Positions 18,583 through 27,094 of a stretch of 64,000 nt of DNA are shown one piece after another (the stretch's first letter is position 1; the number at the start of each line of letters is the position of its first letter). Below the pieces are notes generated by a model. It made no database searches, was not told where the DNA came from, and was given only the letters and a program-made list of their open reading frames with translations. This stretch comes from Streptomyces sp. Y2F8-2 (GTDB lineage: Bacteria > Actinomycetota > Actinomycetes > Streptomycetales > Streptomycetaceae). The translations under genes were made by a program, and so were the position numbers. The DNA lies in NCBI RefSeq assembly GCF_014905555.1, contig NZ_BNGS01000012.1, positions 62,001 through 126,000 on the forward strand. The letters run 5' to 3'.

Positions 18583-18969
18583 CACCGCCGGGCGGCACGG
18601 GCGGGTGAACGGCCGCCGCTCGGGAAGAACCTCGGCGCGCACACCCTCGTTCCCCATCCCGTGAAGTCGCAGCTCTCCGGCATCGAGCGGCACGAGGACC
18701 GTATGGGGTACCGCCGCATCTTCAGCGTGCCCGCCGGCCGGCCGATCGGCCCGCGCGGGCGGCTCCGGCTCACCCACGACTCGTGGATGTCGACCGCGGT
18801 CTGCTCACCCGCTCCCGCCGGGTTCCCGAGCCGGACGACGCGTCTGCGGGTCGCGCACCAGGTGCTGATTTGCGACGCGTCACGGAACAACCCCGCCGGC
18901 TGCCCGGGAAACTGACGCCCCGCCACCACCATGTGCTCGACGACATCGATCCTCCGGAGGTCTTCCGAG
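18583..18969. other. 387-nt gap upstream of the GH92 gene
   Basis: No gene could be supported. A plus-strand frame 18661-18915 (84 residues) is open and contains LRVAHQVLICDASRNNPAG but has no ribosome-binding site and no family I recognise. The final 20 nt hold the GH92 ribosome-binding site TCCGGAGG (18953-18960). Confidence 0.4.
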
Positions 18970-21300
18970 ATGAGACGCACCCGGCGCCTGCGCCTCGCCG
19001 CCGCGAGCACGGTGGTGGCCGCGACGCTGTGCCTCCCGCCGGCCGCGCATGCCGCCGAGCCGCGCGACGGCGGGCTCACCGGTCTGGTCAACCCGTTCAT
19101 CGGCACGCAGGACGAGGGCAACACCTTCCCCGGCGCCGCCGTGCCCTTCGGCATGGTGCAGTTCTCCCCGGACACCGGGCACAACACCGGCTACGACCAC
19201 ACCCAGAGCCGGATCCGCGGCTTCTCCCTCGTGCACCTCTCCGGCGTCGGCTGCGCCATCGGAGGAGACCTGCCGGTGCTGCCGACGACGGGTGACGTGA
19301 CCGAGACGGACTACGCCAAGTACGCGGCCGTGTTCAGCCACGCGAACGAGCAGGCGAGCCCCGGCTACTACCGGGTCGGCCTCGACAGCGGCATCGACGC
19401 CGAACTGACGGCGTCCCAGCGCACCGCCGTGCAGCGCTACGCCTTCCCGGCCACCGACAAGGCGAACGTGCTGCTCAACGCGGGCCAGGCGCTGCACAAG
19501 AACGTGTCCTCCAAGGTGGAGATCCTCGACGACCGCACCGTGCGCACCGAGATCACGGGCAGCGGCTTCTGCCGCTCCACCCGGCCGTACACGGTCTACA
19601 CGGTCACCCGCTTCAACCGGCCGTTCACCGCGCACGGGACCTGGTACCAGGACTCGATCACCCCGGGGGCGACGAAGTCGGCGGGGCCCGGACGCAACGG
19701 CGCGTACGTCACCTTCGACACCACCAAGGACCGCACCGTCGAGGCGACCACCGCGCTGTCGTACGTCGACGCACACGGCGCCGACGTCAACCTCGCTACC
19801 ACGTACGGCCGTTCGTTCGACACCGTGCGGGAGGCCGCCCGCCGTGCCTGGGAGGACCGTCTCGATGACGTCCGGGTCCAGGGCGGTGACACCCCCCTGC
19901 ACACCACCTTCTACTCCTCGCTGTACCGGTCGTTCCTCGCGCCGAACATCGGCAGCGACGCCGACGGCCGCTACACCGGCTGGGACCAGAAGGTCCACCG
20001 GGCGCAGGGCTTCACGTACTTCCAGAACTGGTCGCTGTGGGACACCTACCGCACCCAGTCCCAGCTGCTGTCCCTGCTCGCGCCGCGCGAGGCGCGCGAC
20101 ATGGCGATCTCCCTGCTGAAGGTCGACGAGCAGGGCGGCTGGCTGCCCAAGTGGGGCTACGGCCCGGTCGAGACGAACATCATGAGCGGCGACCCCGTCA
20201 CCCCGTACCTGACCCACGCCTATCATCAGGGGCTGCTCAAGGGGTACGAGGAGCGGGCGTACCGCGCGCTGAAGAAGAACGCCGACGGCCTGCCGCCCGC
20301 CGACACCATGTACACGGGCCGTGAGGCGAACCGCGAGTACATCGCACACGGCTTCGCGCCCTACATCAAGGGCCGCCCCTACACCAAGCCCGGCGACTCC
20401 GACTACCACCACGGCGGATCGGTGACGCTGGAGTACGCGCTCGCCGACGCCATGCTCGCCCAGATGGCACGTGACCTGGGACACCCCGCGGACGCCGCCC
20501 GCTACGCCGCCCGGTCGCGGAACTACCGCACCCTCTTCGACCCCTCGACCCGCTTCTTCCGCGCCCGCGAGGCGTCCGGCGCCTTCGCAGGACCGGCCGA
20601 TCCGGCCAGGAGCAAGGGCTTCCACGAGGGCACCGCCTGGCAGTACCAGTGGCTCGTGCCGCAGGACCTGCCCGGCATGGTCGGCCTCATCGGCGGCCGG
20701 CAGGCGGCCAATGACCGGCTCGACGCCTTCTTCGCCTACGACGCGCTGCTCAAGGACCCGGAGAAGACCGCACGTGAGGTGTGGGTGCACGGAGCGTACG
20801 CCTACTACGACGCGGCCACGTACAACCCGCAGAACGAGCCGGACCTGATCGCCCCCTACACGTATCTGTCGACCGGTCAGCCGTGGAAGACCACGGACGT
20901 GGTGCACGCGGCGCTGACCCTCTTCACCAACGGCCCGACCGGGATGACCGGCAACGACGACCTCGGCACCATGTCCGCCTGGAACGTGCTGTCGTCCATC
21001 GGCCTCTTCCCCGTGCAGCCCGGCTATCCCACCTGGGGTCTGACCACCCCGGTCTTCGACCGCGTCGACCTGGTGCTCGACCGGGCGTACTACCCGCGCG
21101 GCAAGCTGACCGTCACCGCACCCGGCACGTCACAGAGCGACCGGTACGTCCAGAAGGTGCGCATCGACGGAACGGCGTACGAACGCACGTACGTCACGAC
21201 GGACGCGTTGCGCCGACTGGGCACGCTGGAGTTCACGGTCGGCGCGCGGCCGTCCGGGTGGGGTACGGCACCGCAGGCCGCGCCGCCCCCGCTGAAATGA
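18970..21300 (+). CDS. secreted GH92 alpha-mannosidase
   Basis: Exo-acting alpha-mannosidase, mostly alpha-1,2, calcium-dependent. The 776-residue protein has an N-terminal signal peptide (MRRTRRLRLAAASTVVAATL, cleaved after AHA), then the family start LVNPFIGTQDEGNTFPGAAV. Further GH92 landmarks include WDTYRTQSQLLSLL, GGWLPKWGYG, EYALADAMLAQMA and NGPTGMTGNDDLGTMSAWNV, the last near the catalytic/Ca site. ATG 18970 has TCCGGAGG 9 nt upstream. It stands alone, with a strong terminator after it, and may release mannose from fungal or yeast glycoproteins in soil. Confidence 0.93.
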   Translation: MRRTRRLRLAAASTVVAATLCLPPAAHAAEPRDGGLTGLVNPFIGTQDEGNTFPGAAVPFGMVQFSPDTGHNTGYDHTQSRIRGFSLVHLSGVGCAIGGDLPVLPTTGDVTETDYAKYAAVFSHANEQASPGYYRVGLDSGIDAELTASQRTAVQRYAFPATDKANVLLNAGQALHKNVSSKVEILDDRTVRTEITGSGFCRSTRPYTVYTVTRFNRPFTAHGTWYQDSITPGATKSAGPGRNGAYVTFDTTKDRTVEATTALSYVDAHGADVNLATTYGRSFDTVREAARRAWEDRLDDVRVQGGDTPLHTTFYSSLYRSFLAPNIGSDADGRYTGWDQKVHRAQGFTYFQNWSLWDTYRTQSQLLSLLAPREARDMAISLLKVDEQGGWLPKWGYGPVETNIMSGDPVTPYLTHAYHQGLLKGYEERAYRALKKNADGLPPADTMYTGREANREYIAHGFAPYIKGRPYTKPGDSDYHHGGSVTLEYALADAMLAQMARDLGHPADAARYAARSRNYRTLFDPSTRFFRAREASGAFAGPADPARSKGFHEGTAWQYQWLVPQDLPGMVGLIGGRQAANDRLDAFFAYDALLKDPEKTAREVWVHGAYAYYDAATYNPQNEPDLIAPYTYLSTGQPWKTTDVVHAALTLFTNGPTGMTGNDDLGTMSAWNVLSSIGLFPVQPGYPTWGLTTPVFDRVDLVLDRAYYPRGKLTVTAPGTSQSDRYVQKVRIDGTAYERTYVTTDALRRLGTLEFTVGARPSGWGTAPQAAPPPLK

Positions 21301-21316
21301 CCTCTTCCGCCACATC

Positions 21317-21345
21317 AGTCCCGCCTCTCTCGGCGAGGCGGGACT
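21317..21345 (+). terminator. intrinsic terminator after GH92
   Basis: Perfect 11-bp stem, AGTCCCGCCTC at 21317-21327 and its complement at 21335-21345, with a 7-nt loop and followed by TAAT. It sits 16 nt after the GH92 stop. Confidence 0.85.
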
Positions 21346-21411
21346 TAATCCGCTGTTAACTGTACGTAGCCTGATCGTACTTGACCGTAATCGTCTGTCG
21401 GAGGTTGACTC

Positions 21412-22806
21412 GTGCTTCCCTCATCGTCGACGCGAGGCAAGCCATTGACTTCTGACCTGCTCGCACCACTCGACCTGGCGTTCTGGAACATCGAGTCCGC
21501 CCGGCACCCCATGCACCTCGGTGCCCTCGGCGTGTTCTCCTGCCACTCGCCGACCGCGGGCGCCCATGCCGCGGATCTGCTGGCGGCCCGCGCCGCCGCG
21601 GTCCCGGGACTGCGCATGCGGATCCGCGACGTCTGGCTGCCGGACGTACGCCTGCCGCGCGACCTCGCCGCCGCGCGCCTCCCGCTCGCCCTGGGCGGCG
21701 CGACCCGGGAGCCCGATCCCGACTTCGACCCCCTGCGCCATGTGCGGCTGCACGCGCCCACCGCCGACTTCCACGCCGAGGCCGGGCGGCTCATGGAGCG
21801 CGCGCTGGTGCGCGGCCGGCCGCCGTGGGAGGCGCATGTGCTGCCGGGGGAGGACGGCACCTCCTTCGCCGTGCTGTTCAAGTTCCACCACGCGCTCGCC
21901 GACGGGCTGCGCGCGCTGACCCTCGCGGCCGCCGTCATGGACCCGATGGACATGCCCGAGCCCCGGCCGCGCCCGCCGGAGCCCGCCCGGGGCCTCCTGC
22001 CCGATGTGCGCAGGCTCCCGGGGCTGCTGCGCGGCACGCTCGCCGACGTGGGGCGCGCTCTCGACATCGGCACCTCCGTCGCCCTGTCCACCCTCGGCAT
22101 GCGCTCCTCGTCCGCGCTCACCTCCGAGCCCAGCGGCACCCGCCGTACGGCCGGTGTCGCCATCGACCTCGACGATGTGCACCGGGTGCGGAAGTCGGCG
22201 GGCGGCACCGTGAACGACGTGCTGATCGCGGTCGTCGCGGGCGCCCTGCGGCGCTGGCTGGATGAGCGCGGCGACGGCAGCGCGGGTGTCGAGCCGCGCG
22301 CGCTCATCCCGGTGTCCAAGCGCCGGCCGCGCACCGCGCACCCACAGGGCAACCGGCTCTCCGGCTACCTGATACGGCTTCCGGTCGCTGATCCGGACCC
22401 GCTGGAGCGGCTGCGGACGGTCCGTACGGCCATGGACCGCAACAAGGACGCCGGGCCCAACCGGGGCGCGGGCGCCGTCGCGCTGCTCGCCGACCATGTG
22501 CCGGCGCTGGGGCACCGGCTGGGCGGACCGCTGGTCAGCCAGGCCGCACGGCTCTGGTTCGACATCCTGGTCACCAGCGTGCCGCTGCCCAGCCTCGGGC
22601 TGAGGCTCGGCGGCAACCCGCTCGCCGAGGTCTACCCGCTCGCCCCCCTGGCCCGCGGCCAGTCCCTGGCGGTGGCGATCTCCACGTACCGCGGCCGCGT
22701 CCACTACGGGCTCGTCGCGGACGGCCGGGCGGTCCCGGACCTGGAGCGCCTGGCCCGGGCGGTCCCGGACGAGGTCGAGACACTGCTGGCGGCCTGCCGC
22801 ATCTGA
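21412..22806 (+). CDS. WS/DGAT-type O-acyltransferase
   Basis: Bifunctional wax-ester synthase/diacylglycerol acyltransferase family, which makes storage triacylglycerol or wax esters from acyl-CoA. The active-site motif HHALADG (HHxxxDG) is at about 159-165. The N terminus carries SDLLAPLDLAFWNIES, close to the usual 'D...F' entry motif, and the C-terminal domain includes NDVLIAVVAGALRRWL. Length 464 is normal. GTG 21412 has GGAGG at 21400-21404. No neighbouring lipid genes. Confidence 0.9.
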   Translation: MLPSSSTRGKPLTSDLLAPLDLAFWNIESARHPMHLGALGVFSCHSPTAGAHAADLLAARAAAVPGLRMRIRDVWLPDVRLPRDLAAARLPLALGGATREPDPDFDPLRHVRLHAPTADFHAEAGRLMERALVRGRPPWEAHVLPGEDGTSFAVLFKFHHALADGLRALTLAAAVMDPMDMPEPRPRPPEPARGLLPDVRRLPGLLRGTLADVGRALDIGTSVALSTLGMRSSSALTSEPSGTRRTAGVAIDLDDVHRVRKSAGGTVNDVLIAVVAGALRRWLDERGDGSAGVEPRALIPVSKRRPRTAHPQGNRLSGYLIRLPVADPDPLERLRTVRTAMDRNKDAGPNRGAGAVALLADHVPALGHRLGGPLVSQAARLWFDILVTSVPLPSLGLRLGGNPLAEVYPLAPLARGQSLAVAISTYRGRVHYGLVADGRAVPDLERLARAVPDEVETLLAACRI

Positions 22807-23132
22807 ACGGGGACGGACGCGTTGGTCCCGGCATCCCGAGTGGTGCCGGGGCACGTGTCCGCGGTGGTGGGCGGCCCGCTCGTCGGCGGGGTCCTCCCGG
22901 CTCCGCCGCCCCCGCTACCGGTCCCGTTTCCGGGGGCTGCGCCCCCGGGCCCCCGCCGTCGGCCCACGGCCTCGTCCTCGAACTTCCGGCAAGCTCTTCG
23001 AGCCGGGGGACCCCAGAAGTGCTGAAGTGATCATCGCGGGTTTGGTGACCCGCCCCGCCGCTCCGTAAAATTCCCCGTTCGAAAGCGAGCGCGGTCGGAG
23101 CGCTGCGCGGGAGAGCGAGGAACGGCAGCGCG
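22807..23132. other. 326-nt gap with terminator and repeat-like sequence
   Basis: No gene. It holds the terminator at 22930-22948, followed by GTCCTCGAACTTCCGG-type sequence. This combination resembles the common Streptomyces intergenic repeat 'CGGGGGCT..GCCCCCGG...CCTCAAACGCCGG'. The end should contain the promoter of the SDR gene. Confidence 0.45.
22930..22948 (+). terminator. terminator after WS/DGAT gene
   Basis: CCGGGGGC at 22930-22937, 3-nt loop, GCCCCCGG at 22941-22948. The stem-loop lies 124 nt after the WS/DGAT stop and belongs to a repeat type seen often in Streptomyces intergenic DNA. Confidence 0.55.
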
Positions 23133-24608
23133 ATGACGGTGACACAGGACGGCCCGGCGGCCATGGACGAGGTGGCGTACGGGCCCGGCATCGACCCGGA
23201 GCGTCTCGCCGTCTGCCTCAGTGTGCTCGAGGAGCTGGACAAGCTCGACGTCGACCACCCCGACGCGATCAAGGTGCGCCGCGCCACCTCGCACATCTAC
23301 CGCACGGTCAAGCAGCGCCGCCGCCAGGAGCGCCGTGCCGCCAAGACCGCCCACGACAAGGCGGTCACCGAGGCCACCGCCACCGGCTCCGCGCAGCGCA
23401 TCGACGACGAGACCGAGGGCATCCTGCCGTCCTCGGCCACCGAGGCCGGCCGGATCGCGGGGATACTCCAGCGCCCCCGCTCCTGCTACGTGTGCAAGAC
23501 CCGCTACGTCGAGGTCGACTACTTCTACCACCAGCTCTGCCAGAAGTGCGCCGCCGAGAACCGGGCCCGCCGCGACGCCCGGGCCGACCTCACCGGCAAG
23601 CGCGCCCTGCTCACCGGTGGCCGCGCCAAGATCGGCATGTACATCGCGCTGCGCCTGCTGCGCGACGGCGCCCACACCACGATCACCACGCGCTTCCCGA
23701 ACGACGCGATCCGCCGCTTCAAGGCCCAGCCCGACAGCGACGAGTGGATCCACCGGCTGAAGATCGTCGGCATCGACCTGCGCGACCCGGCCCAGGTGGT
23801 GGCGCTCGCCGACTCGGTCGCCGCCGAGGGACCGCTGGACATCCTGATCAACAACGCGGCGCAGACCGTGCGCCGCTCCCCGCAGGCCTACAGCGAACTC
23901 GTGGCAGCCGAGTCCGCCCCGCTCCCGGCGGGCGAGCTGCCGGCCGCCGAGGTCATCGGCACGTTCGGCTCCGGGGCCGTGGCCGCGCTGCCCGTGGCCG
24001 GCGGCGGCGCGCTGACCGCGCAGGACGTCACCGACCTCGCGCTGGTCTCCGGCTCGGCGTCCCTGGAACGCATCGCCGCCGGTACGGCCATCGACGCGGG
24101 CGGCCTCGTCCCCGACCTGCACGACACCAACAGCTGGGTGCAGACGGTCGAGGAGGTCACGCCCATCGAGCTGCTCGAGGTCCAGCTGTGCAACTCGACG
24201 GCGCCCTTCATCCTGATCAGCCGCCTGCGCCCGGCGATGGCGGCGTCGCAGGCCCGCCGCACCTACATCGTGAACGTCTCCGCCATGGAGGGCGTCTTCA
24301 GCCGCGGCTACAAGGGCGCCGGCCACCCGCACACCAACATGGCCAAGGCCGCCCTGAACATGCTCACCCGCACCAGCGCCCAGGAGATGTTCGAGAAGGA
24401 CCGCATCCTGATGACCGCCGTCGACACCGGGTGGATCACCGATGAGCGCCCGCACCCGGACAAGGTGCGCCTGGCGGACGAGGGCTTCCACGCGCCGCTC
24501 GACCTCGTCGACGGCGCGGCCCGGGTATACGATCCGATTGTGCGCGGCGAACAGGGCGAGGACCTGTACGGCGTCTTCCTGAAGGACTACGCGCCGGGGA
24601 AGTGGTGA
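23133..24608 (+). CDS. SDR-family oxidoreductase with N-terminal zinc-ribbon-like segment
   Basis: A 491-residue short-chain dehydrogenase with an unusual N-terminal extension. Residues 1-115 are helical and basic. Residues about 118-140 contain CYVCKTRYVEVDYFYHQLCQ plus KC, a Cys4 zinc-ribbon pattern. The Rossmann domain starts near 155 with TGKRALLTGGRAKIGMYIAL, and NNAAQ is present. The active-site Lys is in HTNMAKAALNM, but the Tyr four residues before it is replaced by Thr, so classical SDR chemistry is uncertain. An insertion of about 70 residues (near 260-335) splits the fold. Single gene with GAGGA upstream. Confidence 0.8.
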   Translation: MTVTQDGPAAMDEVAYGPGIDPERLAVCLSVLEELDKLDVDHPDAIKVRRATSHIYRTVKQRRRQERRAAKTAHDKAVTEATATGSAQRIDDETEGILPSSATEAGRIAGILQRPRSCYVCKTRYVEVDYFYHQLCQKCAAENRARRDARADLTGKRALLTGGRAKIGMYIALRLLRDGAHTTITTRFPNDAIRRFKAQPDSDEWIHRLKIVGIDLRDPAQVVALADSVAAEGPLDILINNAAQTVRRSPQAYSELVAAESAPLPAGELPAAEVIGTFGSGAVAALPVAGGGALTAQDVTDLALVSGSASLERIAAGTAIDAGGLVPDLHDTNSWVQTVEEVTPIELLEVQLCNSTAPFILISRLRPAMAASQARRTYIVNVSAMEGVFSRGYKGAGHPHTNMAKAALNMLTRTSAQEMFEKDRILMTAVDTGWITDERPHPDKVRLADEGFHAPLDLVDGAARVYDPIVRGEQGEDLYGVFLKDYAPGKW

Positions 24609-24707
24609 GCCCGGAAGCGGCCCGAAGGCGGTGACGCGGCGCCCTTGACGCGTCATCCGGCGCCGGCCGGGAACTCGTCCTCGACGAGCACCGCGCAAGG
24701 AGGTCCC

Positions 24708-24941
24708 ATGTCCACTCCACATGAGATCGATCCCCGCGCCGCCGGTGATCCCCGCAACGTCTACCCGAGCGACGAACAGTTCTACATGTCCGATCGTCCG
24801 GCGGACTGCGTCCTGCCGGAGGACCGGCCGCGCGGCGGCGGCCCCACCGAGCCGGTGAAGCACCGCAGCACCTGGGCCACCGTCATGATGATCGTCGGCA
24901 TCATCCTGCTGATCCTGTTCGGGATCGCGCTGTTCCCCTGA
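24708..24941 (+). CDS. small membrane protein, hydrophilic N terminus and C-terminal helix
   Basis: A 77-residue protein. The first 53 residues are hydrophilic and rich in Pro, Asp and Arg; residues about 55-77 form one transmembrane helix (WATVMMIVGIILLILFGIAL) at the very C terminus, as in tail-anchored proteins. ATG 24708 follows an excellent ribosome-binding site AAGGAGG, which supports translation. The family resembles DUF6480-type Streptomyces proteins, but I am not sure of that. Function unknown. Confidence 0.75.
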   Translation: MSTPHEIDPRAAGDPRNVYPSDEQFYMSDRPADCVLPEDRPRGGGPTEPVKHRSTWATVMMIVGIILLILFGIALFP

Positions 24942-25113
24942 GCGACCGCCTGTCCCGTACGGCGTGCGCCCCGGAGGCGGAGGCCCCGGGGCGTACGTGC
25001 GAAAACCCTTCGCCGTGGTGCCGCCCCTGCGGTTAACGCCCCGCCATGACCTCGAGTCCCCACTGACCGCGGCCGTCCCGGCGCAGCGTGAGAACCAAGG
25101 GAGGCGGGCGACC

Positions 25114-25845
25114 GTGACCGTTCCGAACGTCCTGCTGTCCGGCATCGTCGGCTCGACCGCGTACGGGCTCGCCCACGAGGGATCCGACGTGGACCGGCTC
25201 GGCCTGTTCGCGGCGGCCACGGAGCGGCTGCACGGACTGCACCCGCCCAAGGAGTCCCACGTCTCCACCGCCCCGGACCGCACCCTGCACGAGGCCGCGA
25301 AGTGGTGCCGGCTCGCGCTCGGCGGCAATCCGACCGCGACGGAACTGGTCTGGCTCCCGGACGAGTTGTACGAGGTGCGCACCGCGCTCGGCGAGGAGCT
25401 GATCGGCATCCGGGCGTCCTTCCTGTGCGCCAAGCGGGTCCGTGACGCCTATCTCGGCTACGCAACCCAGCAGTTCCGCCGCCTGGAGGCCCGAGCGGAC
25501 GGCTCCCTCTCCGCCGACACGCGCAGACGCACCGCCAAACACGCCCGCCACCTCAAGCGGCTCTGCCACCAGGGCCTGGAGCTGTACACCACCGGGCGCC
25601 TGACCCTCCGCGTGGAGAACCCGCAGGAGTACCACGAGTTCGGGGAGCGCGTCGCCGCCGACCCGACGGCCGCGCTGCCCCTGCTCCGCTACTACGAGAA
25701 CGCCTTCGGCGAGGCGCGCGCCGCGCTGCCGGAACGGCCCGACGAGACGGCCGTCGAGGCATGGCTGCGCCGTGTCCGCGCCCACTTCTACGCGCCCGGT
25801 GCGCAGGCCGCTTGTCCGTTGCCGGTCATCAGCGGATCAGGGTGA
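25114..25845 (+). CDS. nucleotidyltransferase-domain protein
   Basis: A 243-residue protein whose N terminus has the polymerase-beta-type nucleotidyltransferase motif: VLLSGIVGSTAYGLAHEGSD then VDRLG (GS...DxD-like, D in SDVDRLG). The rest is helical, with ESHVST and HLKRLCHQGLELY. Similar proteins are annotated as predicted nucleotidyltransferases next to phage or toxin-antitoxin genes, but no partner gene is visible here. GTG 25114 is preferred over the longer frame because GGGAGGCGG precedes it and the upstream codons are unlike coding sequence. Substrate unknown. Confidence 0.75.
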   Translation: MTVPNVLLSGIVGSTAYGLAHEGSDVDRLGLFAAATERLHGLHPPKESHVSTAPDRTLHEAAKWCRLALGGNPTATELVWLPDELYEVRTALGEELIGIRASFLCAKRVRDAYLGYATQQFRRLEARADGSLSADTRRRTAKHARHLKRLCHQGLELYTTGRLTLRVENPQEYHEFGERVAADPTAALPLLRYYENAFGEARAALPERPDETAVEAWLRRVRAHFYAPGAQAACPLPVISGSG

Positions 25846-26272
25846 GCTCGCGTATCGGCCAACGGGACCTGAACCGAGCACCGTGAGCGCCGGTCCGTAC
25901 ACCTGCCGTACCGGTGAGCAGTTCGAGGAGGGGACCGAACGGGTGGCCGCGAACCATGTTGAACGCCGCCAAAACGGCGGAAAGCGCGACCGTTGGAAGC
26001 CGTACGACTCAAGACAGTTACACGCTTGTTTCAGCCCCATCGAGCGGGAGCCCGCTCATTTGGTTAACCTGAGGTGTACGGACAGCCATTGGGGTCCTAC
26101 CCACACCCACGGTCCGTCCTGGAACAGGCCGGTCACCACGGCCTGCTCCCGCACGAGTTGCCGGCGCCACCGCGTCCGACCTTTCTGACTCATACCCGAC
26201 CGGACGTCGAGGGCACAGCGGCACACTGGACCGGAACGTCCTGAGGGTTACCCGACACATAAGGAGTGCGCG
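25846..26272. other. 427-nt gap, comparatively AT-rich regulatory sequence
   Basis: No gene supported. G+C content is visibly lower than in the flanking genes, a sign of regulatory DNA. Two small inverted repeats are visible: CCGCC..GGCGG at 25966-25980 and GAGCGGG..CCCGCTC at 26042-26057, the latter next to GGTTAACC. They may belong to the end of the nucleotidyltransferase gene and to the promoter of the small gene that follows. Confidence 0.4.
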
Positions 26273-26452
26273 GTGACACCGGAGAAGACGACGCATCACG
26301 AACAGCGCCCCAAGGAACGCACGGAGCGCGGGGGCCGTCGTACCGAGAAGAAGCTCGGCAGCCTGGACGTGTGGGCCCGTTCCGCCCCCATCCGGCTGGC
26401 CGGCTACGAGGACGACCTCGCCGAGCCGCACATCCTGCCGAGTGTGGACTGA
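26273..26452 (+). CDS. small conserved-looking protein, 59 residues
   Basis: GTG 26273 has AAGGAGTG at 26261-26268. The N-terminal 27 residues are highly charged (Lys, Arg, Glu, His). The C-terminal half, KLGSLDVWARSAPIRLAGYE followed by DDLAEPHILPSVD, is compositionally quite different and looks like a folded or binding segment with a defined Pro-Ser-Val-Asp end. It has no cysteine, signal peptide or membrane helix. I do not recognise a characterised family. The charged leader with a sharply different tail could also fit a precursor peptide, but no modification enzyme is adjacent. Confidence 0.65.
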   Translation: MTPEKTTHHEQRPKERTERGGRRTEKKLGSLDVWARSAPIRLAGYEDDLAEPHILPSVD

Positions 26453-26480
26453 CCCGTCGGCCCCGTCGTGATCGCTGACG

Positions 26481-26509
26481 GCATGGGCGTGCCAGACTCA
26501 CGCCCATGC
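26481..26509. promoter_or_regulatory. 11-bp perfect inverted repeat spanning the GNAT start codon
   Basis: GCATGGGCGTG at 26481-26491 and its complement at 26499-26509 with a 7-nt spacer. The right arm covers ATG 26506. The spacer holds CAGACT (26493-26498), a -10-like hexamer at the right distance for a leaderless start. It may be an operator or an RNA hairpin that hides the start codon. Confidence 0.5.
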
Positions 26510-26988
26510 TGATCAGAGCAGCCGCGGCCGGCGACTGGCCGCGCATCTGGCCGTTCTGGCACCGGATCGTCGCCGCCGGGGAGACCTACACCTGGGACCC
26601 GGACACTTCTGAGGGGGCGGCCCGCGCCCTGTGGATGGCGCCGGCCAAACGCGTGTACGTCGCCGAGGACGACACCGGAGCGGTCGTCGGCTCGGCCTAC
26701 GTGACGCCCAACTACGGTGGCCCCGCGGCCGGTATCGCCAACGCCGGTTTCATGGTGGACCCCGACCACGCGGGACAGGGCATCGGCCGCGCTCTCGCCG
26801 AGTACATCCTGGCCGCGGCCAAGGCCCAGGGCTACCGGGGCATGGTCTTCAACGCGGTCGTCGAGACCAACCCCGCGGTGGCGCTGTGGACGTCACTCGG
26901 GTTCGCGATCGTGGGCACCGTTCCGGACGCGTACGACCATCCCCGGTTCGGGAGGGTGGGCCTGCACGTCATGTACCGGGCGCTGTAG
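26506..26988 (+). CDS. GNAT-family N-acetyltransferase
   Basis: A 160-residue acetyl-CoA-dependent acyltransferase. The acetyl-CoA loop is HAGQGIGRALAEYIL (pattern Q/RxxGxG/A), preceded by the beta-strand NAGFMVD, and NPAVALWTSLGFAIVG is motif B. The N-terminal part RAAAAGDWPRIWPFWHRIVA recalls phosphinothricin-type acetyltransferases, but substrate cannot be deduced. There is no ribosome-binding site, so translation is probably leaderless from the inverted repeat described separately. Confidence 0.9.
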   Translation: MLIRAAAAGDWPRIWPFWHRIVAAGETYTWDPDTSEGAARALWMAPAKRVYVAEDDTGAVVGSAYVTPNYGGPAAGIANAGFMVDPDHAGQGIGRALAEYILAAAKAQGYRGMVFNAVVETNPAVALWTSLGFAIVGTVPDAYDHPRFGRVGLHVMYRAL

Positions 26989-27094
26989 GGACTCTCTCAG
27001 TCGAATATATGTGCGCGAATGATGTGTTCGATGCGTCTGTTTCGATGCGTCCGTGCATGTGTCGATCCCGTCCGGCGGGGGGACTCGGCGCACC

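Noticed and set aside
18661..18915. 84-codon frame upstream of the GH92 gene
   Set aside because: No ribosome-binding site, no recognised motif, and it runs in a region with otherwise non-coding features.
24645..24941. Longer start for the small membrane protein
   Set aside because: AAGGAGG sits directly before ATG 24708, and the upstream codons are not needed.
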